The notes under the pieces were generated by a model. The model was not told where the DNA came from. It ran no database searches and saw only the letters and a list, made by a program, of their open reading frames with translations. This document shows positions 27,515-36,630 of a stretch of 64,000 bases of DNA, piece after piece. Position numbers and translations under genes: made by a program. This DNA comes from an uncultured Sulfitobacter sp. (GTDB taxonomy: Bacteria > Pseudomonadota > Alphaproteobacteria > Rhodobacterales > Rhodobacteraceae), in assembly GCA_913060815.1 (NCBI GenBank), contig CAJXSZ010000003.1, positions 1 to 64,000 of the forward strand. The letters run 5' to 3'. Numbering within the stretch: the stretch's first letter is position 1; every line of letters begins with the position of its first letter.

Positions 27515-27940
27515 GCATAAGTTTTGAGTGAAGGACCATGTGCGCCAAGGCTGCGTGGGGATCGGAGAGCTGCTGTTAGGGCAGACCTTTGGCACTCACT
27601 CATAGCGTGCCTTTCACTTTTGAATAACCGCTCCAGCTTTTTGGGCAGAGTTTGGCATGCTCGCTTATTTGAAGAGATTGGGGAGCTTTGCTATATGCTG
27701 AAAAACGGCAGGAAAATACCCGCTGGATGCCGTTATGCAGGAAAGCTCCCTGTTTGCAGCCTGTGGGTGACATCGGGCTTTGGATTGAAGCGACTGATGA
27801 CCTTGATAAACCTCAATTTTCTCAATTGGGAGAACGTTCAGCAAATCGCCCAGAGTCGATTCTACAGCCTGCGGGATGCTGGTGGCGCGCTAAATCTTGG
27901 GATGGTTTGAACTGCTGGGGAGCACCGTGTTCTCTTTTGA
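27515..27940. other. Intergenic gap between thi operon and glpR, nothing recognised
   Basis: A 129-codon plus-strand frame (27524-27910) crosses this gap but has no ribosome site, no family motif and a composition unlike coding DNA here. I do not call it. I see no convincing terminator for glpR. Confidence 0.45.
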
Positions 27941-28732
27941 TTAGGCGTAGAATACCTCGGTTCCGACCTCTGCACAGAACCGTGCACATGCGGCTGGCAA
28001 ACCCCGATCGGTTACGAACTTATCCACGTCCGCGACCGATGCGATCCGTGCAGGTGCTTTGCGCTCGAATTTGGAGCTGTCCGAGACCAGCAGTACGACT
28101 TCGCTCTGAGCGATGATCGCTTTGCTGACGCCAACCTCGTGAATGTCAAAATCCAGAATGTCGCCGCCCTCGTGCAGTGCCGAACAGCCGATAACCGCAT
28201 AATCGAAACGGAATTGCGCAATCGTGGCCTTGGTCAAATCGCCGATCAAAGCACCGTCAGATCGGCGCAATTGACCTCCTGTGACAACAACTTCGACAGA
28301 AGGGTTCGCAGACAGAATGTTGGCGATGTTCATGTTGTTTGTGACAACCAAAAGCCCTTGGTGGTGGAGCAGTTCTGCGGCAACAGCCTCGGTTGTGGTG
28401 CCAATGTTCAGGAAGAGGGAGCAGTCATTCGGGATCTGTTTTGCACAGACCCGAGCGATGTCAACTTTGGTTGACTGGTTCAGCTCACGGCGCTCTGAAT
28501 AGACGATGTTGACGGTTTTCGACGGGAGTATCGCACCGCCGTGCACCCGCTCGAGCTGGCCACTTTCCGCTAGATCGGTAAGGTCGCGGCGGATGGTTTG
28601 CGGTGTGACCCCGAAGTGTTCGACAAGCCCGTCAACAGTGACTTTGCCCTCGCGGCGGGCAATGTCGATGATTTCTGGCTTTCGAAGGGTTTGAACCATC
28701 TTCGCGGATCCATTGTTAGGTTTAGTGGCCAT
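27941..28732 (-). CDS. glpR: DeoR-family repressor of glycerol genes (GlpR)
   Basis: This DeoR-family repressor has up to 263 residues. The N-terminal winged helix reads KVTVDGLVEHFGVTPQTIRRDLTDLAESGQLERVHGGA. The C-terminal ligand-binding domain has NIGTTTEAVAAEL and GALIGDLTKATIAQF, where sugar-phosphate binds in DeoR-type proteins; for GlpR the inducer is glycerol-3-phosphate. An alternative start at 28699 (MVQTLRKPEI) matches the usual GlpR N-terminus and may be the true one. It is divergent from glpD, and TGTTCG motifs in the 226-bp gap are probable operators for both directions. Confidence 0.88.
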   Translation of the reverse strand: MATKPNNGSAKMVQTLRKPEIIDIARREGKVTVDGLVEHFGVTPQTIRRDLTDLAESGQLERVHGGAILPSKTVNIVYSERRELNQSTKVDIARVCAKQIPNDCSLFLNIGTTTEAVAAELLHHQGLLVVTNNMNIANILSANPSVEVVVTGGQLRRSDGALIGDLTKATIAQFRFDYAVIGCSALHEGGDILDFDIHEVGVSKAIIAQSEVVLLVSDSSKFERKAPARIASVADVDKFVTDRGLPAACARFCAEVGTEVFYA

Positions 28733-28755
28733 CCAAACGCGATTCGGACTGCGGA

Positions 28756-28887
28756 TGTTCGGTTTGGTGTTCGTTTATACGTTACTTGATCACGCGCAGA
28801 TTGAAAGTTTCAATGTGAACACCTCAATCTGAAGAAAAAAGCTAGTTAAAGTAGATGTTTACGCGATAACGATCACAAACGAACATT
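28756..28887. promoter_or_regulatory. Candidate GlpR operators in the glpR-glpD divergent region
   Basis: TGTTCGGTTT (28756-28765) and TGTTCGTTTA (28768-28777) are direct repeats 12 bp apart near the glpR start. AAACGAACATT (28877-28887), carrying the reverse complement of TGTTCGTTT, lies about 70 bp before glpD. E. coli GlpR sites also contain TTCG/CGAA cores. The assignment is by similarity and position. Confidence 0.5.
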
Positions 28888-28958
28888 TTCGACTTCCTTT
28901 TTGATGCGATGTTGGTCACATTTTCGCTAAGCTGTGTCAAAGCAGCGCGGGGGGATGT

Positions 28959-30545
28959 ATGAAACCAGACTTTGATCTGCTGATTATAGGCGGGGGTATC
29001 AACGGTTGCGGTATTGCGCGAGACGCAAGCGGCCGCGGGCTGTCTGTGTGTCTTGCCGAGATGAATGATATCGGGTCGGCGACGTCTGCATCATCAACCA
29101 AGTTATTTCATGGCGGATTGCGCTATCTGGAATATTTTGAATTCCGCCTTGTGCGTGAAGCTCTGATCGAGCGGGAAATCTTGCTGAAAGCGATGCCACA
29201 CATCGCGTGGCCATTGCGCTTTGTGCTGCCCTACCACGAGAGCATGCGCTTTGATCTCAGCACGCCCACCTCTAAATTGCTCGGCGCGGTCATGCCGTGG
29301 ATGAAGGGACGCCGACCTGCATGGTTGATCCGTTTGGGTCTGTTTATCTATGACAACCTTGGCGGCCGCAAAATCCTGCCTGCCACCAGTAAGCTCGATC
29401 TTCAAAGCGCGCCTGAAGGACTCCCGTTGGCTGAACGGTTCGAGAAGGCCTTCGAGTATTCCGACTGCTGGGTAGAGGATTCACGTTTGGTTGTGTTGAA
29501 TGCGCGTGATGCCGAGCAACGCGGCGCAGAAATTCTCACAAGATCAAAAGTGGTGAGTGCCGATGCGGCCGACAGCGCTTGGTCGGTGAAGATCGAGGAC
29601 ACGACTACGGGCACATTGAAAACCGTAACGGCGCGCATGGTGATCAATGCTGCCGGTCCGTGGGTGGGCGACGTATTGCGTGGCACCCTGAAGAGCAACC
29701 AGCAGGGCAATGTGCGGCTGGTGCGTGGCAGTCACATTGTAACAAAGCGGCTGTTTGATCATGACAAATGTTATTTCTTTCAGGGCACGGACGGGCGCAT
29801 CATTTTTGCGATACCATACGAGACGGATTACACGCTGATTGGTACAACGGACCAAGATCACGCGGACCCGTCAAAAGAACCTGAATGTACTCCTGAAGAG
29901 CGTGACTATCTGATTGAATTCATAAACGCCTACCTTGCCCAACCAATTTCACAAGAAGATGTGGTCTGGACTTACTCTGGTGTGCGCCCGCTCTATGATG
30001 ATGGAGCAAGCAGTGCATCGGCTGCGACGCGTGACTATGTGTTGAAGCTGGACAAGAGCCGTGGCGCGCCTGCGCTGAACGTGTTTGGCGGCAAGATCAC
30101 AACCTACCGCAAACTGGCGGAGAGTGCGCTGGAACAGATTGCTGACGTCTTGCCAGAGACGGGCAAGCCATGGACGGCTGGAGAAGCCCTGCCTGGTGGA
30201 GATTTTGCAGTGGATGGCGTGGGCGATCTGGTCGCGCAAACGAAAAAAGCGTATCCGTTTTTGACAGATCGCTGGGCGCTTCGGCTTATCCGCGCATACG
30301 GTACCGAGGTAAGTGATGTTTTGGGCAAGGCCCGCGACATCGAAGATCTGGGCCGCGACTTCGGTGCCGATTTGACCGAGCGTGAAGTGAGGTGGCTGAT
30401 GAAAAACGAATACGCGCGTCAGGCTGATGATGTTGTTTGGCGGCGTTCGAAATTGGGTCTGCGGATGACGCCAGACCAGATTACGGATCTGGAAAAATGG
30501 ATGCGTACCCATCAGCAGGATGCTATTTCTGCGGTGGCAGAGTAG
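28959..30545 (+). CDS. glpD: Aerobic glycerol-3-phosphate dehydrogenase GlpD
   Basis: GlpD oxidises glycerol-3-phosphate to dihydroxyacetone phosphate and passes electrons through FAD to quinone at the inner membrane. The protein has 528 residues. The N-terminal FAD-binding motif is LLIIGGGINGCGIARDASGRGLSV, followed by SSTKLFHGGLRYLE and the C-terminal family block VFGGKITTYRKLAESAL. The GGGGGG-rich ribosome site precedes ATG 28959. It is the first gene of the glycerol operon and starts only 9 bp before glpS. Confidence 0.95.
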   Translation: MKPDFDLLIIGGGINGCGIARDASGRGLSVCLAEMNDIGSATSASSTKLFHGGLRYLEYFEFRLVREALIEREILLKAMPHIAWPLRFVLPYHESMRFDLSTPTSKLLGAVMPWMKGRRPAWLIRLGLFIYDNLGGRKILPATSKLDLQSAPEGLPLAERFEKAFEYSDCWVEDSRLVVLNARDAEQRGAEILTRSKVVSADAADSAWSVKIEDTTTGTLKTVTARMVINAAGPWVGDVLRGTLKSNQQGNVRLVRGSHIVTKRLFDHDKCYFFQGTDGRIIFAIPYETDYTLIGTTDQDHADPSKEPECTPEERDYLIEFINAYLAQPISQEDVVWTYSGVRPLYDDGASSASAATRDYVLKLDKSRGAPALNVFGGKITTYRKLAESALEQIADVLPETGKPWTAGEALPGGDFAVDGVGDLVAQTKKAYPFLTDRWALRLIRAYGTEVSDVLGKARDIEDLGRDFGADLTEREVRWLMKNEYARQADDVVWRRSKLGLRMTPDQITDLEKWMRTHQQDAISAVAE

Positions 30546-30554
30546 GGGAATGAA

Positions 30555-31643
30555 ATGACACTTGAGCTGCGCAATGTCTCGAAGGTTGTGGAAGGTGTGA
30601 CGCATATTCACCCCACGAACCTAACGCTTGAGAAGGGCACGATGAACGTGCTGCTGGGGCCAACTCTGTCTGGCAAAACATCCTTGATGCGGCTGATGGC
30701 TGGGTTGGATGTGCCGACCCAAGGTCAGGTTTTTTGGCAAGGCACGGACGTGACCGGCATGCGTGTGCAGGATCGCAAAGTTGCTATGGTGTACCAACAG
30801 TTCATCAATTACCCGTCGATGACGGTGTACGAGAACATCGCCTCGCCGCTGCGACTGATGGGCAAATCGAAGGCCGAAATTGAAACAGCCGTCACCAAGG
30901 CTGCCGATCTTATGCAGCTATCACCGATGTTGGATCGCAAACCGTTAGAATTGTCCGGCGGACAGCAGCAGCGTTGCGCACTGGCGCGGGCCTTGGTCAA
31001 GGATGCCGGGTTGGTGTTATTGGACGAACCGCTTGCCAACCTCGATTACAAACTGCGCGAGGAGCTGCGCGTCGAGATCCCTAAGATCTTTGAAGAAGCA
31101 GGGTCAATCTTTGTCTATGCCACAACCGAACCCGAGGAGGCGCTTTTGTTGGGCGGAAATACTGCTGCTCTTTGGGAAGGCCAAGTGCGCCAGTTCGGCC
31201 CCACCCCTGATGTGTACCGCCAGCCGGGCGATGCAACCACAGCGCGGGTATTCAGCGATCCGCCGATGAACTTCGTGGCCATGACAAAATCAGGCGATAC
31301 GATCATTTTTGGCGACACAAGATCGGCGCGTGCAACCGGTCATCTGACAGGGCTGGCCGAAGGGCGCTATCTGGCAGGCTTCCGGCCCAACCATGTGGAA
31401 CTGAGCAGCCAAGACGAAGATGTGCTGGAGTTTACGACCCAACTGACGGTTACTGAACTCACCGGGTCCGAGACCTTTATCCATCTTGATCACCACGGTG
31501 ATAAGTGGGTGGGCCTGATACACGGTATTCATGACCTGAAACTGGGGGCAGACCTCCGCGTTTATGTCGATCCGCGCCACATTTATATTTTTAACGAGAG
31601 CGGCGATCTGGTGGCACCTGCCGCCTATGCGCTTGCGGCTTAG
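30555..31643 (+). CDS. glpS: Glycerol ABC transporter ATPase GlpS
   Basis: This is one of two ATPases of the glycerol ABC importer described in rhizobia (GlpSTPQV). It has 362 residues: a nucleotide-binding domain at 1-235 and an MalK-like TOBE tail. The P-loop is GPTLSGKTS (35-43), where the usual third glycine is Leu. The ABC signature LSGGQ is perfect (133-137), and Walker B is VLLDEPLANLD. The switch (H-loop) histidine is missing: VYATTEP puts Thr at 191 where YVTHDQ is expected. The partner GlpT has the opposite set of defects (see findings). Confidence 0.92.
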   Translation: MTLELRNVSKVVEGVTHIHPTNLTLEKGTMNVLLGPTLSGKTSLMRLMAGLDVPTQGQVFWQGTDVTGMRVQDRKVAMVYQQFINYPSMTVYENIASPLRLMGKSKAEIETAVTKAADLMQLSPMLDRKPLELSGGQQQRCALARALVKDAGLVLLDEPLANLDYKLREELRVEIPKIFEEAGSIFVYATTEPEEALLLGGNTAALWEGQVRQFGPTPDVYRQPGDATTARVFSDPPMNFVAMTKSGDTIIFGDTRSARATGHLTGLAEGRYLAGFRPNHVELSSQDEDVLEFTTQLTVTELTGSETFIHLDHHGDKWVGLIHGIHDLKLGADLRVYVDPRHIYIFNESGDLVAPAAYALAA

Positions 31644-31658
31644 CGGGAGGGCGCGCAG

Positions 31659-32735
31659 ATGGCAAAAATCACTTTAGACAACCTGGCCCATTCCTATTCC
31701 TCAAAACCGAAGGGCGAGGATGATTTCGCCCTCAAAGAGTTGAACCATGTCTGGTCCGATGGGGAAGCCTATGCACTGCTGGGGTCTTCCGGGTGTGGCA
31801 AGTCAACTTTGCTGAACATCATCTCGGGTCTGTTGCATCCCAGTCAGGGGCGCATCCTGTTTGACGATGTTGATGTCACGCAATCGTCTACGGCAGACCG
31901 CAACATCGCGCAGGTGTTTCAGTTTCCGGTGGTCTACGACACGATGACTGTGCGCGACAACCTCGCCTTTCCACTGAAAAACCGTGGCGCTGATCCGGCC
32001 TACATCGCGGAGCGGGTACAGCAGATCGGCGCAATGATCGGCATGGAGGAGCAGCTGGATACACGTGCGCGCGGTTTGACTGCTGATGCAAAACAGAAAA
32101 TTTCGTTGGGGCGCGGGATGGTGCGCGAAGACGTGAATGCGCTGCTGTTTGATGAGCCGCTCACCGTGATTGACCCCCATATGAAATGGGAGCTGCGAAC
32201 ACAGCTAAAGTCGCTGCACCACGAATTCGGTCATACAATGATATATGTCACCCACGACCAGACAGAGGCTTTGACCTTTGCCGACAAAGTTGTGGTAATG
32301 TATGATGGGCGCGTGGTTCAGATCGGCACGCCGCAAGAATTGTTTGACAAGCCGCAGCATACTTTTGTCGGCTATTTTATCGGCTCACCCGGGATGAACG
32401 TAATGCCAGCCACCGTCGACGGTAACACCGCCATGGTGCACGGCTTGCCAGTGGATTTGGGCGCTGGTTATGCTGCACTTGCCGGCAAAGTAGAGATTGG
32501 CGTGCGCCCTGAATTTGTGACCCTGACCGACGGGGCGGGGCTGCCCGTTAAGGTCCGCCGCGTCGAGGATGTGGGCCGCCACAAGATTGTGCGCGCCGAA
32601 TTGTTTGGAAGCGAGATTAACATCCTTGCCGGTGAAGACCAAAACATCGGCCCCGACATGACCCACATCACGTTCGATCCTGCACGGGTCAATGTCTACG
32701 TCAACGACTGGTTAAATGAAGGGGAGGCAGCCTGA
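31659..32735 (+). CDS. glpT: Glycerol ABC transporter ATPase GlpT
   Basis: This second ATPase of the importer has 358 residues. The P-loop GSSGCGKSTLLN (42-53) is canonical, Walker B is ALLFDEPLTVID, and the switch histidine is present (His199 in YVTHDQTEAL). The signature motif is not LSGGQ but LTADA (140-144, followed by KQKISLGRGMV). The C-terminal TOBE-type domain (about 240-358) is as in MalK. It starts 15 bp after glpS and overlaps glpP by one base of the stop/start (TGATGG). Not to be confused with the E. coli glycerol-3-phosphate antiporter of the same symbol. Confidence 0.92.
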   Translation: MAKITLDNLAHSYSSKPKGEDDFALKELNHVWSDGEAYALLGSSGCGKSTLLNIISGLLHPSQGRILFDDVDVTQSSTADRNIAQVFQFPVVYDTMTVRDNLAFPLKNRGADPAYIAERVQQIGAMIGMEEQLDTRARGLTADAKQKISLGRGMVREDVNALLFDEPLTVIDPHMKWELRTQLKSLHHEFGHTMIYVTHDQTEALTFADKVVVMYDGRVVQIGTPQELFDKPQHTFVGYFIGSPGMNVMPATVDGNTAMVHGLPVDLGAGYAALAGKVEIGVRPEFVTLTDGAGLPVKVRRVEDVGRHKIVRAELFGSEINILAGEDQNIGPDMTHITFDPARVNVYVNDWLNEGEAA

Positions 32736-33604
32736 TGGAAAAGACCGTTAATCAAAAGGCGTGGTTCCTCATCCTCCCGGTGCTGATCCTTGTCGCGTTT
32801 TCTGCCGTGATCCCTTTGATGACCGTAGTGAACTATTCTGTGCAAGACACCTTCGGGCAGAATAAATTTTTCTGGGTGGGCCTTGAGTGGTTCGCTGAAA
32901 TGCTGGCGTCGGACCGGATGTGGGATGCGCTGGGCCGGCAATTGATGTTCTCCGCGATCATCCTTGCGATTCAGGTGCCACTGGGGGTCTTTGTCGCGCT
33001 TAACATGCCCAAATCGGGCTTTTGGTCCAGCTTTTGTCTGGTGATGATGTCATTGCCACTGCTGATCCCGTGGAATGTAGTCGGCACGATCTGGCAGATT
33101 TTCGGGCGCGTCGATATCGGCCTGCTTGGGTACACACTGGACGCGCTGGGCATCTCGTACAACTACACCCAGAACACCTTTGCCGCATGGGCGACGATCA
33201 TCGTGATGGATGTCTGGCATTGGACCTCACTAGTAGCTTTGCTGGCGTTCGCGGGGCTGAAATCCATCCCGGATGCCTACTATCAAGCAGCCAAGATAGA
33301 TCAAGCGAGCCGCTGGGCGATCTTTCGCTACATCGAATTGCCCAAGATGATGGGCGTTTTGATGATCGCCATTCTACTGCGGTTTATGGACAGTTTCATG
33401 ATCTATACTGAGCCGTTTGTCGTGACGGGCGGTGGCCCCGGCAATGCAACCACCTTGTTGTCGATCGATCTGGTGAAAATGGCACTTGGTCAGTTTGACC
33501 TTGGCCCAGCGGCGGCATTCTCGATCATGTACTATTTGGTGATCTTGTTGATTTCGTGGGTGTTTTACACCGTGATGACCAACCTTGATAATAAGGGGGG
33601 CTAA
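32735..33604 (+). CDS. glpP: Glycerol ABC transporter permease GlpP
   Basis: This 289-residue inner-membrane permease of the MalF/UgpA type has six predicted helices. The EAA loop that contacts the ATPase is reduced to YYQAAKIDQASRWAIFRYIELPKM. It pairs with GlpQ (next gene, 3 bp on). A close paralogue is encoded at 39307-40170: both share MDxWHW, SIPxAYxQAAxID, RxMDSxMIYTE and the overall length. The start overlaps the end of glpT. Confidence 0.92.
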   Translation: MEKTVNQKAWFLILPVLILVAFSAVIPLMTVVNYSVQDTFGQNKFFWVGLEWFAEMLASDRMWDALGRQLMFSAIILAIQVPLGVFVALNMPKSGFWSSFCLVMMSLPLLIPWNVVGTIWQIFGRVDIGLLGYTLDALGISYNYTQNTFAAWATIIVMDVWHWTSLVALLAFAGLKSIPDAYYQAAKIDQASRWAIFRYIELPKMMGVLMIAILLRFMDSFMIYTEPFVVTGGGPGNATTLLSIDLVKMALGQFDLGPAAAFSIMYYLVILLISWVFYTVMTNLDNKGG

Positions 33605-33607
33605 GCT

Positions 33608-34453
33608 ATGAAAGACGCAAGCATGACCGCCAGCACTCCCGCCAAACGGTTCAAGGTCAAAGGATCGGTCGTCGTGATGACGCTGTACCTCATGTTCCTG
33701 CTGATCCCGATCTATTGGTTGCTCAACATGAGCCTCAAGACCAACACCGAGATCCTCAACAGCTTTACCCTATGGCCACGTGATTTGACGTTTGCCAATT
33801 ACGCGACGATCCTGACGGACCCCGCATGGTACACCGGCTACATCAATTCGATGATTTATGTGGTGATGAACACGGTGATCAGCCTCGCTGTGGCGCTGCC
33901 CGCAGCATATGCATTCAGCCGCTATCACTTCATGGGCGACAAGCATCTGTTTTTCTGGCTGCTGACCAACCGGATGGCACCGCCAGCTGTATTCGCGCTG
34001 CCGTTCTTCCAACTCTACTCTAGCGTCGGATTGTTCGACACACATATCGCGGTGGCATTGGCGCATTGCCTGTTCAACGTACCGCTGGCGGTGTGGATTC
34101 TGGAAGGCTTCATGCGCGGTGTCCCCAAAGAGATCGACGAGACAGCCTATCTTGACGGGTATTCCTTCGGACGGTTCTTTGTGAAAATATTTACGCCGCT
34201 CATCGCCAGTGGCATCGGCGTCGCCGCTTTCTTCTGCTTCATGTTTTCGTGGGTCGAACTGCTCTTGTCACGCACCCTGACCACCGTAGATGCCAAGCCG
34301 ATCTCCGCGATTATGACCCGTACCCAAGGCGCGGCGGGAATCGACTGGGGGGTCTTGGCCGCAGCGGGTGTTCTGACGATCCTGCCAGGGGCTTTGGTAA
34401 TCTATTTTGTCCGTAACTATATTGCGAAGGGCTTTGCCCTCGGGAGGGTCTGA
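33608..34453 (+). CDS. glpQ: Glycerol ABC transporter permease GlpQ
   Basis: This is the second permease of the importer, 281 residues, MalG/UgpE type. The ATPase-contact loop is VPKEIDETAYLDGYSFGRFFVKIFTPLI. Other conserved blocks are SLAVALPAAYAFSRYHFMGDKHLFFW and HCLFNVPLAVWILEGF. Six helices are predicted. The 262-residue permease at 40167-40955 is its paralogue. An RBS-like GGGGGGC precedes the start, and glpU follows after 3 bp. Confidence 0.92.
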   Translation: MKDASMTASTPAKRFKVKGSVVVMTLYLMFLLIPIYWLLNMSLKTNTEILNSFTLWPRDLTFANYATILTDPAWYTGYINSMIYVVMNTVISLAVALPAAYAFSRYHFMGDKHLFFWLLTNRMAPPAVFALPFFQLYSSVGLFDTHIAVALAHCLFNVPLAVWILEGFMRGVPKEIDETAYLDGYSFGRFFVKIFTPLIASGIGVAAFFCFMFSWVELLLSRTLTTVDAKPISAIMTRTQGAAGIDWGVLAAAGVLTILPGALVIYFVRNYIAKGFALGRV

Positions 34454-34456
34454 CCA

Positions 34457-34729
34457 ATGGATTGGATGGCATGGACATGGCCCACGGCCATATTCTTTAT
34501 CGTGATCGCAAGCATACTTGTCACTTTCACGATACTCGCAATCAAATTCCCGGAGGCTCCTCGCGTGGGCATCCTGCGGATCGAAACAACAAGAGGTGAT
34601 CGCCTCTTCATCACACTTCTTGGCTCGGCCTTTATTAATCTGGCTTGGCTGGGAGTGGTCGGCGCGAACCAACCGTTCGCGCTGGTTGTCTGCCTTGTCT
34701 ACGCCGCAGCGGTGTTCCGCTGGGTGTAG
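34457..34729 (+). CDS. glpU: Small membrane protein of the glycerol operon (DUF2160, GlpU)
   Basis: This 90-residue protein has two or three hydrophobic segments (about 8-30, 50-66 and 68-88) separated by a polar loop RVGILRIETTRGDRLF. It matches the DUF2160 family, found almost only between the permease and binding-protein genes of this type of glycerol ABC operon. The spacing (3 bp after glpQ) makes co-translation likely. Its job is unknown; an accessory membrane subunit of the transporter is the obvious guess. Confidence 0.85.
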   Translation: MDWMAWTWPTAIFFIVIASILVTFTILAIKFPEAPRVGILRIETTRGDRLFITLLGSAFINLAWLGVVGANQPFALVVCLVYAAAVFRWV

Positions 34730-34799
34730 AACGGGGGCGCTGAACGGCACAGATCGCAAGGCGCCACAATTGAAACGTCATTTCCAAAGGGAGGAAACA

Positions 34800-36521
34800 A
34801 TGACATTTTCGCTTAAATCAAGTACGGCAATTGTGCTGTCGCTTGGCATGATGAGCACACCTGTGTTCGCTGACATGGATGCCGCCAAGGCGTTCCTGGA
34901 TGCGGAGATCGGTGAGATCTCAACATTGTCCCGCACAGAGCAAGAAGCCGAAATGCAGTTCTTTGTCGATGCGGCTGAGCCCTATCAGGGCATGGAAATC
35001 AAAGTGGTTTCCGAGACCATCGCAACCCACGAATATGAAAGCCAAGTGCTGGCCCCGGCTTTTGAGGCGATCACAGGTATCAAGGTCACGCATGACCTGA
35101 TCGGCGAAGGTGACGTGGTCGAAAAACTGCAAACACAAATGCAGTCCGGCGAGAACATCTATGACGCATATATCAACGACAGTGATCTGATCGGTACGCA
35201 CTGGCGCTACCAGCAAGTGCGCAACTTGACCGACTGGATGGCGGGTGAAGGCAAAGACGTCACGTTGCCCACGCTGGATGTCGAAGACTTTATCGGTACT
35301 TCGTTCACGACAGGCCCTGATGGCAAGCTGTACCAACTGCCTACGCAGCAGTTCGCGAACTTGTATTGGTTCCGCTACGACTGGTTCAACGACGAGATCA
35401 ACAAAGCGGACTTCAAAGCCAAATATGGCTATGATCTTGGTGTGCCGGTCAATTGGACCGCGTATGAAGACATCGCGGAATTCTTCACCGGCCGCGATCT
35501 GTCGCGCATGGGTGTTGATGGCGACGTGTTCGGCAACATGGACTATGGTAAGAAAGATCCGTCACTGGGGTGGCGCTATACCGATGCGTGGATGTCTATG
35601 GCCGGAATGGGCGACGTAGGGGAGCCAAACGGTTTGCCCGTGGATGAATGGGGCATTCGTGTAAACGAAAACTCCCAGCCAACAGGGTCTTGTGTTTCGC
35701 GCGGTGGGGCCACGAACGCACCTGCGGCGGTATATGCTGTGACCAAGGCGATTGAGTGGCTGAACAAATACTCACCACCTGCCGCTGCCGGTATGACGTT
35801 TGGTGAAGCGGGTCCAATCCCAGCCCAAGGTAACGTCGCACAGCAGATGTTCTGGTACACGGCGTTTACAGCTGCGACAGTAGAACCTGATCTGCCCGTG
35901 ATGAACGAAGATGGCACGCCCAAGTGGCGCATGGCGCCTTCCCCGCACGGTGCGTATTGGAAAGAGGGCCAGAAGATCGGCTATCAGGACGCAGGCTCAT
36001 GGACTTTGATGCAGTCTACACCTGTTGATCGTGCACAGGCGGCTTGGCTCTATGCCCAGTTTGTTGTGTCCAAAACCGTTGACCTGAAAAAGTCTGATGT
36101 AGGTTTGACCTTCATCCGTGAATCCACGATTGATTCAGAACACTTTACAGAACGCGCACCACGTCTTGGTGGTTTGGTAGAATTCTACCGCTCGCCCGCG
36201 CGCGTCCAGTGGTCACCAACAGGTACCAATGTTCCTGACTATCCAAAGCTGGCACAGCTGTGGTGGCAGAATATCGGTGATGCAATGTCCGGTGCCAAGA
36301 CGCCTCAGGAGGCGTTGGACGCACTTTGTGCCGATCAGGAAAAAGTTCTCGCCCGTCTTGAGCGCGCAGGCGTCCAAGGTGATCTGGGTCCTGTCCTCAA
36401 TGAGGAAATGGGCGCCGATCACTGGTTTGCCCAGCCAGGCGCACCATACGCCAAGCTGGAAAATGAGGACGAAGAACCAATGACAGTTCCTTACGATGAG
36501 CTGATCAAATCTTGGCAGTAA
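34800..36521 (+). CDS. glpV: Glycerol ABC transporter substrate-binding protein GlpV
   Basis: This 573-residue periplasmic receptor starts at ATG 34800, preceded by GGGAGGAAAC. A longer in-frame extension only overlaps glpU. The signal peptide is about 24 residues ([24 protein letters not shown]). The mature protein is unusually long for an extracellular solute-binding protein (family 1 cluster), typical of the glycerol receptors of this system. Recognisable blocks are [26 protein letters not shown] and [20 protein letters not shown] strong stem-loop separates it from glpK. Confidence 0.92.
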   Translation: MTFSLKSSTAIVLSLGMMSTPVFADMDAAKAFLDAEIGEISTLSRTEQEAEMQFFVDAAEPYQGMEIKVVSETIATHEYESQVLAPAFEAITGIKVTHDLIGEGDVVEKLQTQMQSGENIYDAYINDSDLIGTHWRYQQVRNLTDWMAGEGKDVTLPTLDVEDFIGTSFTTGPDGKLYQLPTQQFANLYWFRYDWFNDEINKADFKAKYGYDLGVPVNWTAYEDIAEFFTGRDLSRMGVDGDVFGNMDYGKKDPSLGWRYTDAWMSMAGMGDVGEPNGLPVDEWGIRVNENSQPTGSCVSRGGATNAPAAVYAVTKAIEWLNKYSPPAAAGMTFGEAGPIPAQGNVAQQMFWYTAFTAATVEPDLPVMNEDGTPKWRMAPSPHGAYWKEGQKIGYQDAGSWTLMQSTPVDRAQAAWLYAQFVVSKTVDLKKSDVGLTFIRESTIDSEHFTERAPRLGGLVEFYRSPARVQWSPTGTNVPDYPKLAQLWWQNIGDAMSGAKTPQEALDALCADQEKVLARLERAGVQGDLGPVLNEEMGADHWFAQPGAPYAKLENEDEEPMTVPYDELIKSWQ

Positions 36522-36537
36522 GCCAGGGTTCTCACGG

Positions 36538-36564
36538 ACGGGGGCGCCTTTGTTGCGCCCCCGT
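36538..36564 (+). terminator. Strong stem-loop between glpV and glpK
   Basis: ACGGGGGCGC and GCGCCCCCGT form a perfect 10-bp GC stem with a 7-nt loop, 17 bp after the glpV stop. The run after it is CACTTTG, not a clean T tract. It probably acts as an mRNA 3' stabiliser or partial terminator that keeps receptor levels above kinase levels. Confidence 0.65.
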
Positions 36565-36630
36565 CACTTTGAGCTTCCCTCAAGCGGCCGGCCTGCTTAC
36601 GTGGCTCTCAGACGTAGAAGAAGAAAATCC

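Noticed and set aside
27524-27910. A 128-residue plus-strand frame between the thi operon and glpR
   Set aside because: No motif, no ribosome site, and its start overlaps the region around the thi promoter.
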